A stretch of DNA of 48,084 nt. It comes from Clostridia bacterium. GTDB taxonomy: Bacteria; Bacillota; Clostridia; Christensenellales; Aristaeellaceae. Within the stretch, counting starts at the first letter, position 1. Every line of letters starts with the position of its first letter. The stretch is taken from the NCBI GenBank assembly GCA_017516765.1, contig JAFXBE010000009.1, forward strand, positions 1 through 48,084. Direction: 5' to 3'. Both the position numbers and the translations under genes were made by a program. The notes beneath the pieces are model-generated. The model did no database searches and had not been told where the DNA came from. It saw nothing but the letters and a program-made list of their open reading frames with translations. Positions 33,390-41,730 of the stretch are shown one piece after another.

Positions 33390-34875
33390 AGATTTCCACC
33401 TCCATTTTCATTTTCTTGATCTGCCGGATGATCAGCGGAACGATCATAACGATCGCCAGCACGATAACCACCCAACCGATGTTTTCTTCCACCCAGATCT
33501 TACGCCACTGGCGGAAGGCGCGACCGTAATTGTCGCGGTCGTTTGCCATTTCGAAGTACTCCATCGCCTCTTCGAACTTGTCCTGCCGCATCAGGCTGCG
33601 GCCGATGCCGATAAAGGCCAGGTTGTAGTTGGCGTTGTGCTTGAGCACTTCCTCCCACAGCACGGCAGAACCATCATAGTCGCCGGTCAGGTATTTGTCG
33701 CAGGCATCGTAGATCAGGTTGCCGTACTCGGTGGGGGTGAAGATGGTAATGTCCGCTTCGTTCTGGTCCAGAACGATCAGGTCGCGGCCCATATGCTCAA
33801 GGGAGATGGCTGAGTTGAAGGTGTCTTCGGTATTGCCGACGCTGCCGAAGGCCCACAGCATGATGCCCTGGCTGTCGTAGCCAAAGAGGCGGCCGCGGGT
33901 GCGGTCAAGGGCAACGTAGATGTCGTTCTCCATGACGGTGATATCCATCATCTTGGAGGGACCCTTATCCACGGTGCCTTCCACCCAGTACAATTCGCCG
34001 ATGGGGGGATAGCGGTCGTTCTTGATGAGGATGTCGTTGCCGATGCCGTTGAGACGGCGGATGGGCATGGCGTTGTCCCAAAGCAGATCGTACTCATCAA
34101 AGGAGATGTTGGTAGCGTAGATGAAGGAGTCTTCGTCCATGTAGATGTTGCAGTACTCAGTGGGAACGAAAGCTTCCTGCTGGGCGCGCTGCTCCTTGGT
34201 GGTGAAGAATTCCTTCCAGATGTACTCTGCGAAGTTGTAAACGACCTTGTTGGCGCCGATGAAGCCGGTGAAGGTACCGTCTGCTTCGAACTTGACCAGA
34301 CCCTTGTTTACGTTGGTGGCCAGGCAGAACACGCGGCCGGAAACGTCTACCACCAGCTTGTTGGGCAGGAAGTTGAGGCTCTGGTCGAAGGTGCTGTCGG
34401 TGGGCTTGGTAAAGGATTGGATGAAGTTGAGGTCCTTATCGGCCTTCAGCACGCGCTGGTTATTGGTATCGCAGATGTAGAGGGTACCCTCGGCATCGAC
34501 GTATACGTCGTTGGGAGTGTTCAGGGTAGCGGGTTCTGCGCCCTGGATGGTATCGATAACGCGTACCAGCTCGAAGCTGTTGGCGGTGCGCTCCAGCTGC
34601 AGAATACGGTTGTTGCCGGTATCGCAGACGTAGAGCTGATCGCCCTGTACAAAGAGGCTCTGGGGCTTGCGCATGGGCACATCCAGCCCCAGCTCGACGT
34701 TGAATACTACATCCTGTACGCGGTAGGCATCGGGGGATTCGCGAACATCTCCCCAATAGTCGTAGTTATAGGTATACGAGCTGGGATAGCCGTCGTCCGC
34801 AGCATAGGCGGCGGTAACGCCGGCAAGCAGCATAAGGATCATGAGCAGAGCTGCAAGCCTGTGCATGATTTTCAC
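33364..34875 (-). CDS. Exported NHL beta-propeller / TPR protein with C-terminal membrane anchor
   Basis: 503 residues; the start is GTG at 34875 with GGAGGG upstream, or an ATG three codons later. A signal peptide ends near AYA. NHL repeats cover about 65-370 (PQSLFVQGDQLYVCDTGNNRIL, PNDVYVDAEGTLYICDTNNQRV and later copies). A TPR pair follows at about 385-445 (YDGSAVLWEEVLKHNANYNLAFIGIG, EEAMEYFEMA), then a transmembrane segment (about 465-485) and a basic cytoplasmic tail. The topology puts propeller and TPR outside and the tail inside. It probably serves as a protein- or glycan-binding scaffold. Confidence 0.82.
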   Translation of the reverse strand: MKIMHRLAALLMILMLLAGVTAAYAADDGYPSSYTYNYDYWGDVRESPDAYRVQDVVFNVELGLDVPMRKPQSLFVQGDQLYVCDTGNNRILQLERTANSFELVRVIDTIQGAEPATLNTPNDVYVDAEGTLYICDTNNQRVLKADKDLNFIQSFTKPTDSTFDQSLNFLPNKLVVDVSGRVFCLATNVNKGLVKFEADGTFTGFIGANKVVYNFAEYIWKEFFTTKEQRAQQEAFVPTEYCNIYMDEDSFIYATNISFDEYDLLWDNAMPIRRLNGIGNDILIKNDRYPPIGELYWVEGTVDKGPSKMMDITVMENDIYVALDRTRGRLFGYDSQGIMLWAFGSVGNTEDTFNSAISLEHMGRDLIVLDQNEADITIFTPTEYGNLIYDACDKYLTGDYDGSAVLWEEVLKHNANYNLAFIGIGRSLMRQDKFEEAMEYFEMANDRDNYGRAFRQWRKIWVEENIGWVVIVLAIVMIVPLIIRQIKKMKMEVEIYERSKVGK

Positions 34876-34933
34876 GGTCTTTCACCCTCCTGTTCTGATT
34901 AGTGTGGAAACCAATGTCGTAATCCGGGGGAAA

Positions 34934-36154
34934 TCAGTCCTTGATACCGGAGCTTGCCATGGTTTCGAGAATCTGGCTCTGGCTCAGAACGAAGATGATG
35001 ATGGGAACCGCCATAACGACCACGGTAACCGCCGCAGCCTGACCGGTACGGGCAATACCGCCGGCCTGGATCTGCTGCAGGGCGTAGACCAAGGTCTTCT
35101 TGGCTTCGGAGTAGATAACGGTGGTAGCGGAGTTGTTCCACAGGCTCTGCACGGAGAAGATGATCACCGTCAGCCAGGCGGGCTTAACGTTGGGCATAAC
35201 GATGCTCCAGAAGATGCGGAACTCGCCTGCACCGTCGATGTGAGCCGCCTCGATCAGCGCGGTGGGCAGACCCTCCATAAACTGCTTCATCATGAACAGA
35301 CCGATGGGAGCAGCGAAGGCGGGCAGCAGCAGCGCCCAGTAGGTGTCGATCATCTTCAGCTTGCTCATGATTACGTAGTTGGGGATGCCCGTAACGTAAC
35401 CGGAGAACATCAGCGCCGTAACAACAATGCTGAAGAAGGTACGGCCGCCGGGGAAATCGTACTTGGCCAGAACGAAAGCCGCCATGGAGGCGATGATCAG
35501 ATGGCCGAGGGTACCCACGAAGGTGATGAACACGGTGTTGGTCAGGTAGCGGCTGAAGGGAACCCAGCTCTGCCCCATGGTAACCAACAGGTCGGAGAAG
35601 TTATCCAGCGTGGGGTGCTGGGGCAGAACCGTCGGCGGGAAGCGGAACAGTTCGTCCAGAGGCTTCAGAGCGGAACCCACTGCGAAGATGAGGGGGAACG
35701 CCATGGCGAAGCCCACCAGCGCCAGCATGATGTAGATGCCGATGTCGCCGCCGATGGAACGGTTGGGGTGGCGGCGCTTGATCACGTGCTTTTTGACCTT
35801 CTGCACCTTTTCGCCGCGAAGCTCGGCCAGACGGCGCAGCTCTTCGGCGCGGCTGTAGGTCTGCAGGGGCTTGTTGAGCCAGAACTTATCGATGTTGTTG
35901 TACACCTTCTGGCCTTCCACCAGGAGGAAGCTGTATTCACTGTCATCCTTCAGCTTGATGGTGACCGTGCTGGACAGCCCGCCGTGGCGGATGTTGTTCA
36001 TGCTCTTGATCTCGGTGTAGGGGATGGTCAGTACCGCTTCGTTCTTCTTGGTGCAGAAGACGGCCTGCGTCTCGTCGGAAAAGAGGGTACCCTTGATCTT
36101 CTTCTTGCCAAGGGTAGCGGTACCGGTGGATTTGATCTTATTGAATTCGCTCAT
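34934..36154 (-). CDS. CUT1 ABC transporter permease, MalG-type, with GRAM/PH-like N-terminal domain
   Basis: 406 residues, about 120 longer than usual. Residues 1-95 form a soluble beta-rich domain (TLGKKKIKGTLFSDETQAVF, VLTIPYTEIKSMNNIRH, VTIKLKDDSEYSFLL, then the helix VYNNIDKFWL), a pattern like bacterial GRAM/PH domains. A basic linker (about 100-130) leads to six transmembrane segments and the EAA loop IEAAHIDGAGEFRIFWSIVMP. GRAM/PH-like domains usually bind lipids or proteins at the membrane. Its fusion to a sugar permease is odd and may tether the importer. It follows its MalF-type partner by one base. Confidence 0.88.
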   Translation of the reverse strand: MSEFNKIKSTGTATLGKKKIKGTLFSDETQAVFCTKKNEAVLTIPYTEIKSMNNIRHGGLSSTVTIKLKDDSEYSFLLVEGQKVYNNIDKFWLNKPLQTYSRAEELRRLAELRGEKVQKVKKHVIKRRHPNRSIGGDIGIYIMLALVGFAMAFPLIFAVGSALKPLDELFRFPPTVLPQHPTLDNFSDLLVTMGQSWVPFSRYLTNTVFITFVGTLGHLIIASMAAFVLAKYDFPGGRTFFSIVVTALMFSGYVTGIPNYVIMSKLKMIDTYWALLLPAFAAPIGLFMMKQFMEGLPTALIEAAHIDGAGEFRIFWSIVMPNVKPAWLTVIIFSVQSLWNNSATTVIYSEAKKTLVYALQQIQAGGIARTGQAAAVTVVVMAVPIIIFVLSQSQILETMASSGIKD

Positions 36155-36155
36155 A

Positions 36156-37109
36156 TCAGGTACCTACCTTTTCCAGTGCGGCAGAAATGACTTTCTTGCA
36201 CAGAATCATAACGAGGAACAGAATGGTGGCGATGGCGGAAGCGTAACCCATTTCAAAACGGCTGAAGCCGTAGTCGAACAAGTGGGTAACGACCGTACGG
36301 GCCGCGTAGTCGGTGGAGGGGAAGCCTGCCAGCGCACGGGGCACGTCGCACACGTTGAAAGCGGAGGTGATGCTCATAACAGCACCGAAGAGCAGCATGG
36401 GCTTCATGCTGGGCAGGGTGATGTAGTAGAGCTCCTGCCAACGGTTGCGGATGCCATCCACATAACCGGCTTCGTACATGCTCTTATCGATGCCCTGGAA
36501 ACCGGCTACAAAGCTGAGGAAGCCGGTACCCATGCTCATCCACAGGATAACGATGATCAGCACAGGCATAATGGAAGCGGGATTGGTGAGCCACAGCTGG
36601 GGCGCATCAATGAAGCCGAAGTTGAGCAGAATAGAGTTCAGGTAGCCGTAAGCGTCGCCGCGGAAGATGATGGAGAAAACGGTGAACGCGTTACCGGCAA
36701 TACTGGGGGCATAGAAGATGACCACAGCGACGGCGCGCAGCCACTTGGGCAGCTCGTTGATGAACCATGCGAACATAAACGAGAGGATGTAGCCCACAGG
36801 ACCGGTAATAACGGCGATAACGAAGGTATTCTTTACAGAGGTAAGGAATACCTCGTCCTGAAGGATCAGGTTGATGTAGTTCTGCAGACCCACGAAGCGG
36901 GCGGGCTCCAGAATGTTGTAGTAGGTGAAGCTGTAGAAAATGGAAGTACAGATGGGAAGAATGAAGAAGGTGAAGAACAGGATGGCGTAAGGAGCCAGGA
37001 ACAGGTAGCACACCTTCATACGCTTGGCCTTGGACAGACCGTAGCCAAGCTTTTCAGACCTCATGGAAAGGTACCGTTTTGCGAAGGAACCGGACTGTAC
37101 TTGATTCAT
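36156..37109 (-). CDS. CUT1 ABC transporter permease, MalF-type
   Basis: 317 residues, six predicted transmembrane segments, a typical EAA loop MYEAGYVDGIRNRWQELYYITLP, and a basic N-terminus. The start overlaps the stop of the large binding-protein gene by four bases. With the GRAM-fused permease it forms the second importer of the operon. Confidence 0.92.
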   Translation of the reverse strand: MNQVQSGSFAKRYLSMRSEKLGYGLSKAKRMKVCYLFLAPYAILFFTFFILPICTSIFYSFTYYNILEPARFVGLQNYINLILQDEVFLTSVKNTFVIAVITGPVGYILSFMFAWFINELPKWLRAVAVVIFYAPSIAGNAFTVFSIIFRGDAYGYLNSILLNFGFIDAPQLWLTNPASIMPVLIIVILWMSMGTGFLSFVAGFQGIDKSMYEAGYVDGIRNRWQELYYITLPSMKPMLLFGAVMSITSAFNVCDVPRALAGFPSTDYAARTVVTHLFDYGFSRFEMGYASAIATILFLVMILCKKVISAALEKVGT

Positions 37110-40042
37110 TTCGTTCCCTCCTCTCCATCAATCGGCAGGTTGAACTCGCGCCGCTTGATCTTGATCTCTTCATTAATAGTGCGGGTGTAGGTGAGCAGGG
37201 TCTCACGAGGATCGTCCTTGTCGTTGATGACCTTGCGGATGGCGTTGGTCATGTGACGGGTGGTGGAGTAACCACCGGCGATCTCGGGGAAGCCGCGGGC
37301 CCACTTCTGCTGCTCCTTGAGCACCTTCAGCTGGTCGGCAGACCAGGCGAGCTGCTCCAGAGCTTCGGTGTTGGCGGTGGTGTAGCGGGCGGAAGAACCG
37401 AGCACGCTCTCCATTTCGCGGCCGAAACGGGTCTGAGCCTCTGCGGACACCCACCACTTCATGAACTCCCACGCATTGCGCTTCATGTTTTCGTCGTCGG
37501 TGGCGACCATCATGCAGCAAGCGCCGTTGGCATGTACGGAGCGGTCAATGGTGCCGTCTTCCTTGAGGGTACCGGGGTAGAGGGTGAAATCCCACAGACC
37601 GCGGATCTCGGGAGCGGATACCGTCAGCGTGTTGTACAGCGTGTACTGACCAACGCCAACAGGCATTTCGCCGGAACGGAAGCGGCTTACAAAGTCGAAT
37701 ACGGTGGGCAGACCGTAGTCGTTGTAAAGGCTGGTGTAGAACTTGAAGGCGGCAACACCGGCTTCGCTGTCGATAACGGTGCGCTGCTTGTCGGGGCTGT
37801 AGATCGCGCCGCCGTTCTGGTAGATCAGCGCGTTGAAGCCGGACATATCAACATTGCTGATATCCGGGAAGGGAATGCCCACGGACATGTTGTTGCCCTG
37901 GATGGTGGGCAGGATGGCGATGATGTCTTCCCAGGTCTGGGGCACTTCCAGACCAAGCTCTTCCAGAACGTCTTCGCGGTAGAACAGTACGGAGAAGATC
38001 TGGGTCTCGGGCAGACCGTACACACCTGCATGGGTGCCGTTGTCATAGGTGAGAGGCTCGATGGCGCTGGCATAGAAGGGCTTGATCACTTCTTCGAAGT
38101 CTTCGAACTGGGTCAGGTCCTCAACAGCGTTACGCATGGCGTAGTTAACGGCGAACCAGCCGTCAACGGTCAGGATCACGTCGGGGCCGTTGCCTGCCAT
38201 AACAGCGTTCAGAATGGCGTCGGCAGCAACCAGCTTAACGTTTACCTTGATGCCGGTTGCAGGCGTGAAGCTGTCATCCACCATGGTCTTGAGCACGGTG
38301 CTCTGGTCGCGGCCGGCTACCAGCCAGACCTCGATCAGGTCGTCGGCATCCTCGCTGTAAACATCGCCCAGCGCGTTGTAGTCTACAAAGTAGGAAGCAA
38401 CGCAGGCGCGGACTTCGTGAGCGGTGCGGGCGAAGAAACCATCATTATATTTAGGAAGCTTCGCGTTCTCGCCGCTGATGATGATCAGGTCAACATCCAG
38501 CTTGGTCTCGGCCATGTTCTGCATGGCGGTACCCAGACTGGTAATATTGTCCTTGAAGTTGGAGAAGGACTGGGTGATGCGCTCGTTGCGCTCGAGGAAC
38601 TGCTCCAGCTGTACTGCCAGCGTCTGGGCAACCGCGATGCGGTCGCTCTTCTGACCGGTCAGGTTAACGGTATCGTCCACCAGCTTGTACAGGCGCTTGG
38701 CTTCCAGATCCATGGCCTCGATCACTTCGGGGTAAACCTTGGCCAGATTGTAATCGCGGAAACGGTCGGGGCTTACGCCGGTAAGTACCAGAATCTTGCG
38801 GTAGATCTGATTGAGACGGAAGATGCTGGCTTCCATATCCTTCAGAATGCCGCCCATGGCGCCCAGCGTGGCCTCAAGACGTACGGAGTGCTTGCCGGCC
38901 TTCAGGAAGAAGCGGTAGGGCACGCCGTTTTCGTCCGCCAGGGTATGCATCTTCCAGGCGGTGTCATAGGCGAAGGAGATCTCGGTCAGATCTTCGAAGG
39001 GGATCTCGCCGTCCAGGTACAGGGCACGGCAGGAAAGTGCGCCGCGCTGGTAGGTCTGGCGGGCCTTGACGGTGATGTTGTAGTAGCCGTCCTCAGGCAC
39101 TTCGAAGTCCCACTCGATCCACTGACCGGCGTTGTTCCACGGGTCGCCGCCGATGTAGTTGAACACGGTCTTGCTGACATCGTAGGGCTCCGTGGCAGGA
39201 GACGCATGGTCGTAGCGGGGGTACAGGGAGGGGGAGGAGCGCAGGTCTGCAGCCTCGCCCTGCAGGGTGCAGGACCAGCTCTTGGCCTCTTCGCTCATTT
39301 CCACCTGAGGCTGTGCAGCGGTGTATGCAGCATAGTCCTGATGGGGCTTTACCGGCACCAGCTTGATGGAACGAAGAATGACGGGTTCGTTCACAGCCTC
39401 CAGCGAGAGGGTGTTCTCGCCGGCCTGGAAATAGAACTGGTAGGGATCGATGGTGTAGCCCATGTCGTCGACACAGTAGGCCTGCTGCCAGTCGAAACGC
39501 TCTACCTGAGAGGGACGGATGTGGTTGCCCTGGTTATCCTTACGGAAGGAACCGTCTTCCGCAAAGTCGGAGGGATCATCCGTCCACAGGCGCGAAAAGC
39601 GCAGTGTAGCCGCACCGGCGAAAGGAAGCTCGCCGTTGATGTACACTGCACGTTCAATATCCACGCCGCGGGAATCAACAGTTTTGTAGTCCAGAAGGAT
39701 GTTGTACATACCTTCTTCGGGTACGGTCACCTTCCAGGTGGTGTAGTTGGTGTCGGCGGTGTAGACGCAGTCTGCGCCGTCCACCTGCTGCACCTCACCA
39801 TCGCCCTCGAAGGCAGTCAGGTCCAGTTCCACAGTTTCTGCGCCGATCTTCTTGTCTGCGTGTGCAGCAAGATAGACGTCGTAGGTATCGTTGCGCCCAA
39901 TGCCTTCAACGTCGGTGGACAGATCCACGCCAGCATACTTGGCCTGGAAATTGGTCGCACCCGGAGAAAGCAAAAGAAGCACAGCAATGACAACTACTGC
40001 GCAAATGATGCCGATCAGTACGCCCCGTGTTTTTTTACCCAT
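37106..40042 (-). CDS. Large membrane-anchored solute-binding protein with carbohydrate-binding-like modules
   Basis: I start at the ATG ending at 40042 (GGGAGAG upstream), giving 978 residues; the frame is open further upstream but reads as promoter DNA. An N-terminal transmembrane segment (about 7-27) anchors it. Two jelly-roll-like modules follow (about 55-190 and 280-400), each with the strand pattern common in CBM6/35 domains (TTWKVTVPEEGMYNILLDY; IEWDFEVPEDGYYNITVKA). Residues about 405-530 are helical. The family 1 solute-binding domain covers about 540-960 (MAGNGPDVILTVDGWFAVNYAM, TWEDIIAILPTI, KWWVSAEAQTRFGREMES). Fusion of glycan-binding modules with an importer receptor is unusual. 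It is first in the operon. Confidence 0.88.
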   Translation of the reverse strand: MGKKTRGVLIGIICAVVVIAVLLLLSPGATNFQAKYAGVDLSTDVEGIGRNDTYDVYLAAHADKKIGAETVELDLTAFEGDGEVQQVDGADCVYTADTNYTTWKVTVPEEGMYNILLDYKTVDSRGVDIERAVYINGELPFAGAATLRFSRLWTDDPSDFAEDGSFRKDNQGNHIRPSQVERFDWQQAYCVDDMGYTIDPYQFYFQAGENTLSLEAVNEPVILRSIKLVPVKPHQDYAAYTAAQPQVEMSEEAKSWSCTLQGEAADLRSSPSLYPRYDHASPATEPYDVSKTVFNYIGGDPWNNAGQWIEWDFEVPEDGYYNITVKARQTYQRGALSCRALYLDGEIPFEDLTEISFAYDTAWKMHTLADENGVPYRFFLKAGKHSVRLEATLGAMGGILKDMEASIFRLNQIYRKILVLTGVSPDRFRDYNLAKVYPEVIEAMDLEAKRLYKLVDDTVNLTGQKSDRIAVAQTLAVQLEQFLERNERITQSFSNFKDNITSLGTAMQNMAETKLDVDLIIISGENAKLPKYNDGFFARTAHEVRACVASYFVDYNALGDVYSEDADDLIEVWLVAGRDQSTVLKTMVDDSFTPATGIKVNVKLVAADAILNAVMAGNGPDVILTVDGWFAVNYAMRNAVEDLTQFEDFEEVIKPFYASAIEPLTYDNGTHAGVYGLPETQIFSVLFYREDVLEELGLEVPQTWEDIIAILPTIQGNNMSVGIPFPDISNVDMSGFNALIYQNGGAIYSPDKQRTVIDSEAGVAAFKFYTSLYNDYGLPTVFDFVSRFRSGEMPVGVGQYTLYNTLTVSAPEIRGLWDFTLYPGTLKEDGTIDRSVHANGACCMMVATDDENMKRNAWEFMKWWVSAEAQTRFGREMESVLGSSARYTTANTEALEQLAWSADQLKVLKEQQKWARGFPEIAGGYSTTRHMTNAIRKVINDKDDPRETLLTYTRTINEEIKIKRREFNLPIDGEEGTK

Positions 40043-40200
40043 GAAGCATTCTCTCCCGGTTTGCCGCAACGGAATACGGCATTTTTTGACTCTTTTCTTC
40101 CGTTTGAACACGGAAAAAAAGATTGCAAAAAACGAAGGATCGGTAAAGATTCGGTTTAATCGATACCAATTCAGACATTCGTTTTGCAACGATGATATGA

Positions 40201-40230
40201 ATTATACCTTATTCTTTATTTCTCTGTCAA
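40201..40230 (-). promoter_or_regulatory. Promoter of the nine-gene transport operon
   Basis: On the minus strand TTGACA (40225-40230) and TATAAT (40201-40206) are separated by 18 bp, giving a leader of about 150 nt before the start at 40042. Confidence 0.8.
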
Positions 40231-40239
40231 CCTTGACAG
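40224..40239. promoter_or_regulatory. Perfect inverted repeat covering the -35 box
   Basis: CTGTCAA-CC-TTGACAG, a 7-2-7 perfect palindrome, contains the -35 box of the operon promoter. A dimeric regulator bound here would block polymerase. Confidence 0.6.
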
Positions 40240-40306
40240 AATTATGTATATGGTTTTGCCATGGTTGCACAAATCGCCCGAATACATGGAAAAGTAAAGG
40301 AATTAC

Positions 40307-40318
40307 CTAACCGGTTAG
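40307..40318. promoter_or_regulatory. CTAACCGGTTAG palindrome
   Basis: A perfect 12-bp palindrome in the divergent region, about 80 bp upstream of the operon -35 box; a candidate operator. Confidence 0.45.
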
Positions 40319-40410
40319 CTTAACAGATGCCGTCTCATAAAAATTCGTGAAGAAAATTTAAAAAATTCAGCGGTTTTTTAATAGAAAAATCTTGATGAAA
40401 GGAGGAAATA

Positions 40411-40420
40411 CAAACGTTTG
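40411..40420. promoter_or_regulatory. CAAACGTTTG palindrome
   Basis: A perfect 10-bp palindrome, similar to LacI/CcpA-type operators, upstream of the AraC promoter. Catabolite control by a CcpA-like protein is a possible reading. Confidence 0.4.
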
Positions 40421-40538
40421 CGCAATGTTATCGGTTCTTGAACCCCGTAATAGGGCGCAGTGGATTGTTTGTATGATATGCATTCTGTGGATCCACCCAG
40501 AATCTGCTCAAAATTTGCGCTTGATGTTTGTTTGTTGC

Positions 40539-40567
40539 TTGATACACAAACGCCGATATGATACAAT
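40539..40567 (+). promoter_or_regulatory. Promoter of the AraC-family gene
   Basis: TTGATA (40539-40544) and TACAAT (40562-40567) with a 17-bp spacer, 63 bp before the start codon. Confidence 0.7.
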
Positions 40568-40630
40568 ATTCAGCGAACAAATGCGAAAAACGATTATTTG
40601 TACGAAAGCGACAGACAGGGAGGCATCTCT

Positions 40631-41551
40631 ATGAAAAGACAAAATTTAATTACTGCAAAAGAACGCAGCATGTTTGAATCGGGCTACAGAGTGATGCACG
40701 GTTCCCAGGAATTTGTCACTTTCTGGGAAGATATGAGCTTCCGTGTCTGGTATGAAACCGTACCTGATTACTACAGCGAGCATTTCCACACGTCGGTGGA
40801 GGTCGTTCTTCCCCACGAGGGAGAATGCCATTGCACCATTGGCGATACCATCTATTGTGTGGGCAGCGACGAAGTATTGTTCATCCCCTCCGATGTTTCC
40901 CATTCTCTCAGCATGCCCAAGGACAGCGTACGCAACCTGATCCTGTTTGATCCGGCATGCCTGATGAGCATCCGCGGCATTGCCTCCATCCGTTCCATGA
41001 TGGAAGCTCCGCTCTATCTGAAGAAGGATGATCCTGTAACCGGGCAGGTGCGGTATATGCTCTTTGAGCTGATCCGGGACTATTACGAGCATAAGCCGCT
41101 CAGCAATCTGACCTGTTACGCCTGGATGATGCAGATCTATGTGCTGATGGGGCAGAAGTACCTGAGCGAACACACAAACGAAGAGGAAGCGATCCCCGGG
41201 CGGGAGGAGAGCAACCGGGTGATCATCAACCGGATCGTTGAGTATGTGGAGAACAACTATACCGAAGACATTACGCTGGATCGCATGGCGGAAATGGCGG
41301 GATTCTCCAAATGCTATTTTTCCAGAGTTTTCAGTAAACAGACCGGGATCGGTTTTTCCCGTTTTCTGCTGAAAAAGCGAATCGCCGTCGCCGCTCACCT
41401 GCTTTCCACCACGCGGCTGTCTGTGGTGCAGGTATCTTCGCAAGCGGGTTTCACCAGTCTGTCTACGTTCAACCGAACCTTCAAGGAGATCCACGGCTGT
41501 TCCCCCAGCGAGTACCGCGCCCTGTATGCGGTGGGGCAGGCCGGCGAATAA
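40631..41551 (+). CDS. AraC-family transcriptional regulator
   Basis: ATG at 40631 with GGGAGG upstream; 306 residues. An N-terminal cupin-like sensor domain (about 30-175) with EHFHTSVEVVLPHEG is followed by two helix-turn-helix motifs in the last 100 residues: ITLDRMAEMAGFSKCYFSRVF and LSVVQVSSQAGFTSLSTFNRTF, ending in the family's GCSPSEYR. It is divergent from the nine-gene operon and precedes the GH10 gene in the same direction, so it probably activates both in response to a sugar. Confidence 0.93.
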   Translation: MKRQNLITAKERSMFESGYRVMHGSQEFVTFWEDMSFRVWYETVPDYYSEHFHTSVEVVLPHEGECHCTIGDTIYCVGSDEVLFIPSDVSHSLSMPKDSVRNLILFDPACLMSIRGIASIRSMMEAPLYLKKDDPVTGQVRYMLFELIRDYYEHKPLSNLTCYAWMMQIYVLMGQKYLSEHTNEEEAIPGREESNRVIINRIVEYVENNYTEDITLDRMAEMAGFSKCYFSRVFSKQTGIGFSRFLLKKRIAVAAHLLSTTRLSVVQVSSQAGFTSLSTFNRTFKEIHGCSPSEYRALYAVGQAGE

Positions 41552-41580
41552 GGCTCAAAACATATATATAATGTAGAAAC

Positions 41581-41618
41581 AGTGATGAGCGTCCGGTAAC
41601 AGGGACGCTCATCACTTT
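41581..41618 (+). terminator. Terminator of the AraC gene
   Basis: A 14-bp perfect stem AGTGATGAGCGTCC/GGACGCTCATCACT (41581-41594/41603-41616) with T residues after it. Confidence 0.85.
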
Positions 41619-41662
41619 ATGTGTAGCCATCGTGCAATCCTTGCCAAGATGCCTTCCATGCC

Positions 41663-41691
41663 TTGCGCGGAGTATTCCGTAATGGTATGAT
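41663..41691 (+). promoter_or_regulatory. Promoter of the GH10 gene
   Basis: TTGCGC (41663-41668) and TATGAT (41686-41691) with a 17-bp spacer, 39 bp before the start codon. Confidence 0.55.
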
Positions 41692-41730
41692 AATAGCATC
41701 AAATTCAACTGCATATCAGGAGGTATTTCC

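Larger units (their letters stand above)
40043..40630. other. Divergent regulatory region between the transport operon and the AraC gene
   Basis: This 588-bp AT-rich stretch holds promoters in both directions (40201-40230 minus; 40539-40567 plus) and three perfect palindromes: CTGTCAA-CC-TTGACAG (40224-40239), CTAACCGGTTAG (40307-40318) and CAAACGTTTG (40411-40420). I see no gene. A frame around 40392-40634 has no proper ribosome binding site. Confidence 0.6.

Noticed and set aside
40392..40634. 80-residue frame in the divergent regulatory region
   Set aside because: No ribosome binding site before its ATG, it overlaps the AraC promoter and start, and its composition is Cys/Ile/Arg-rich without domain pattern.
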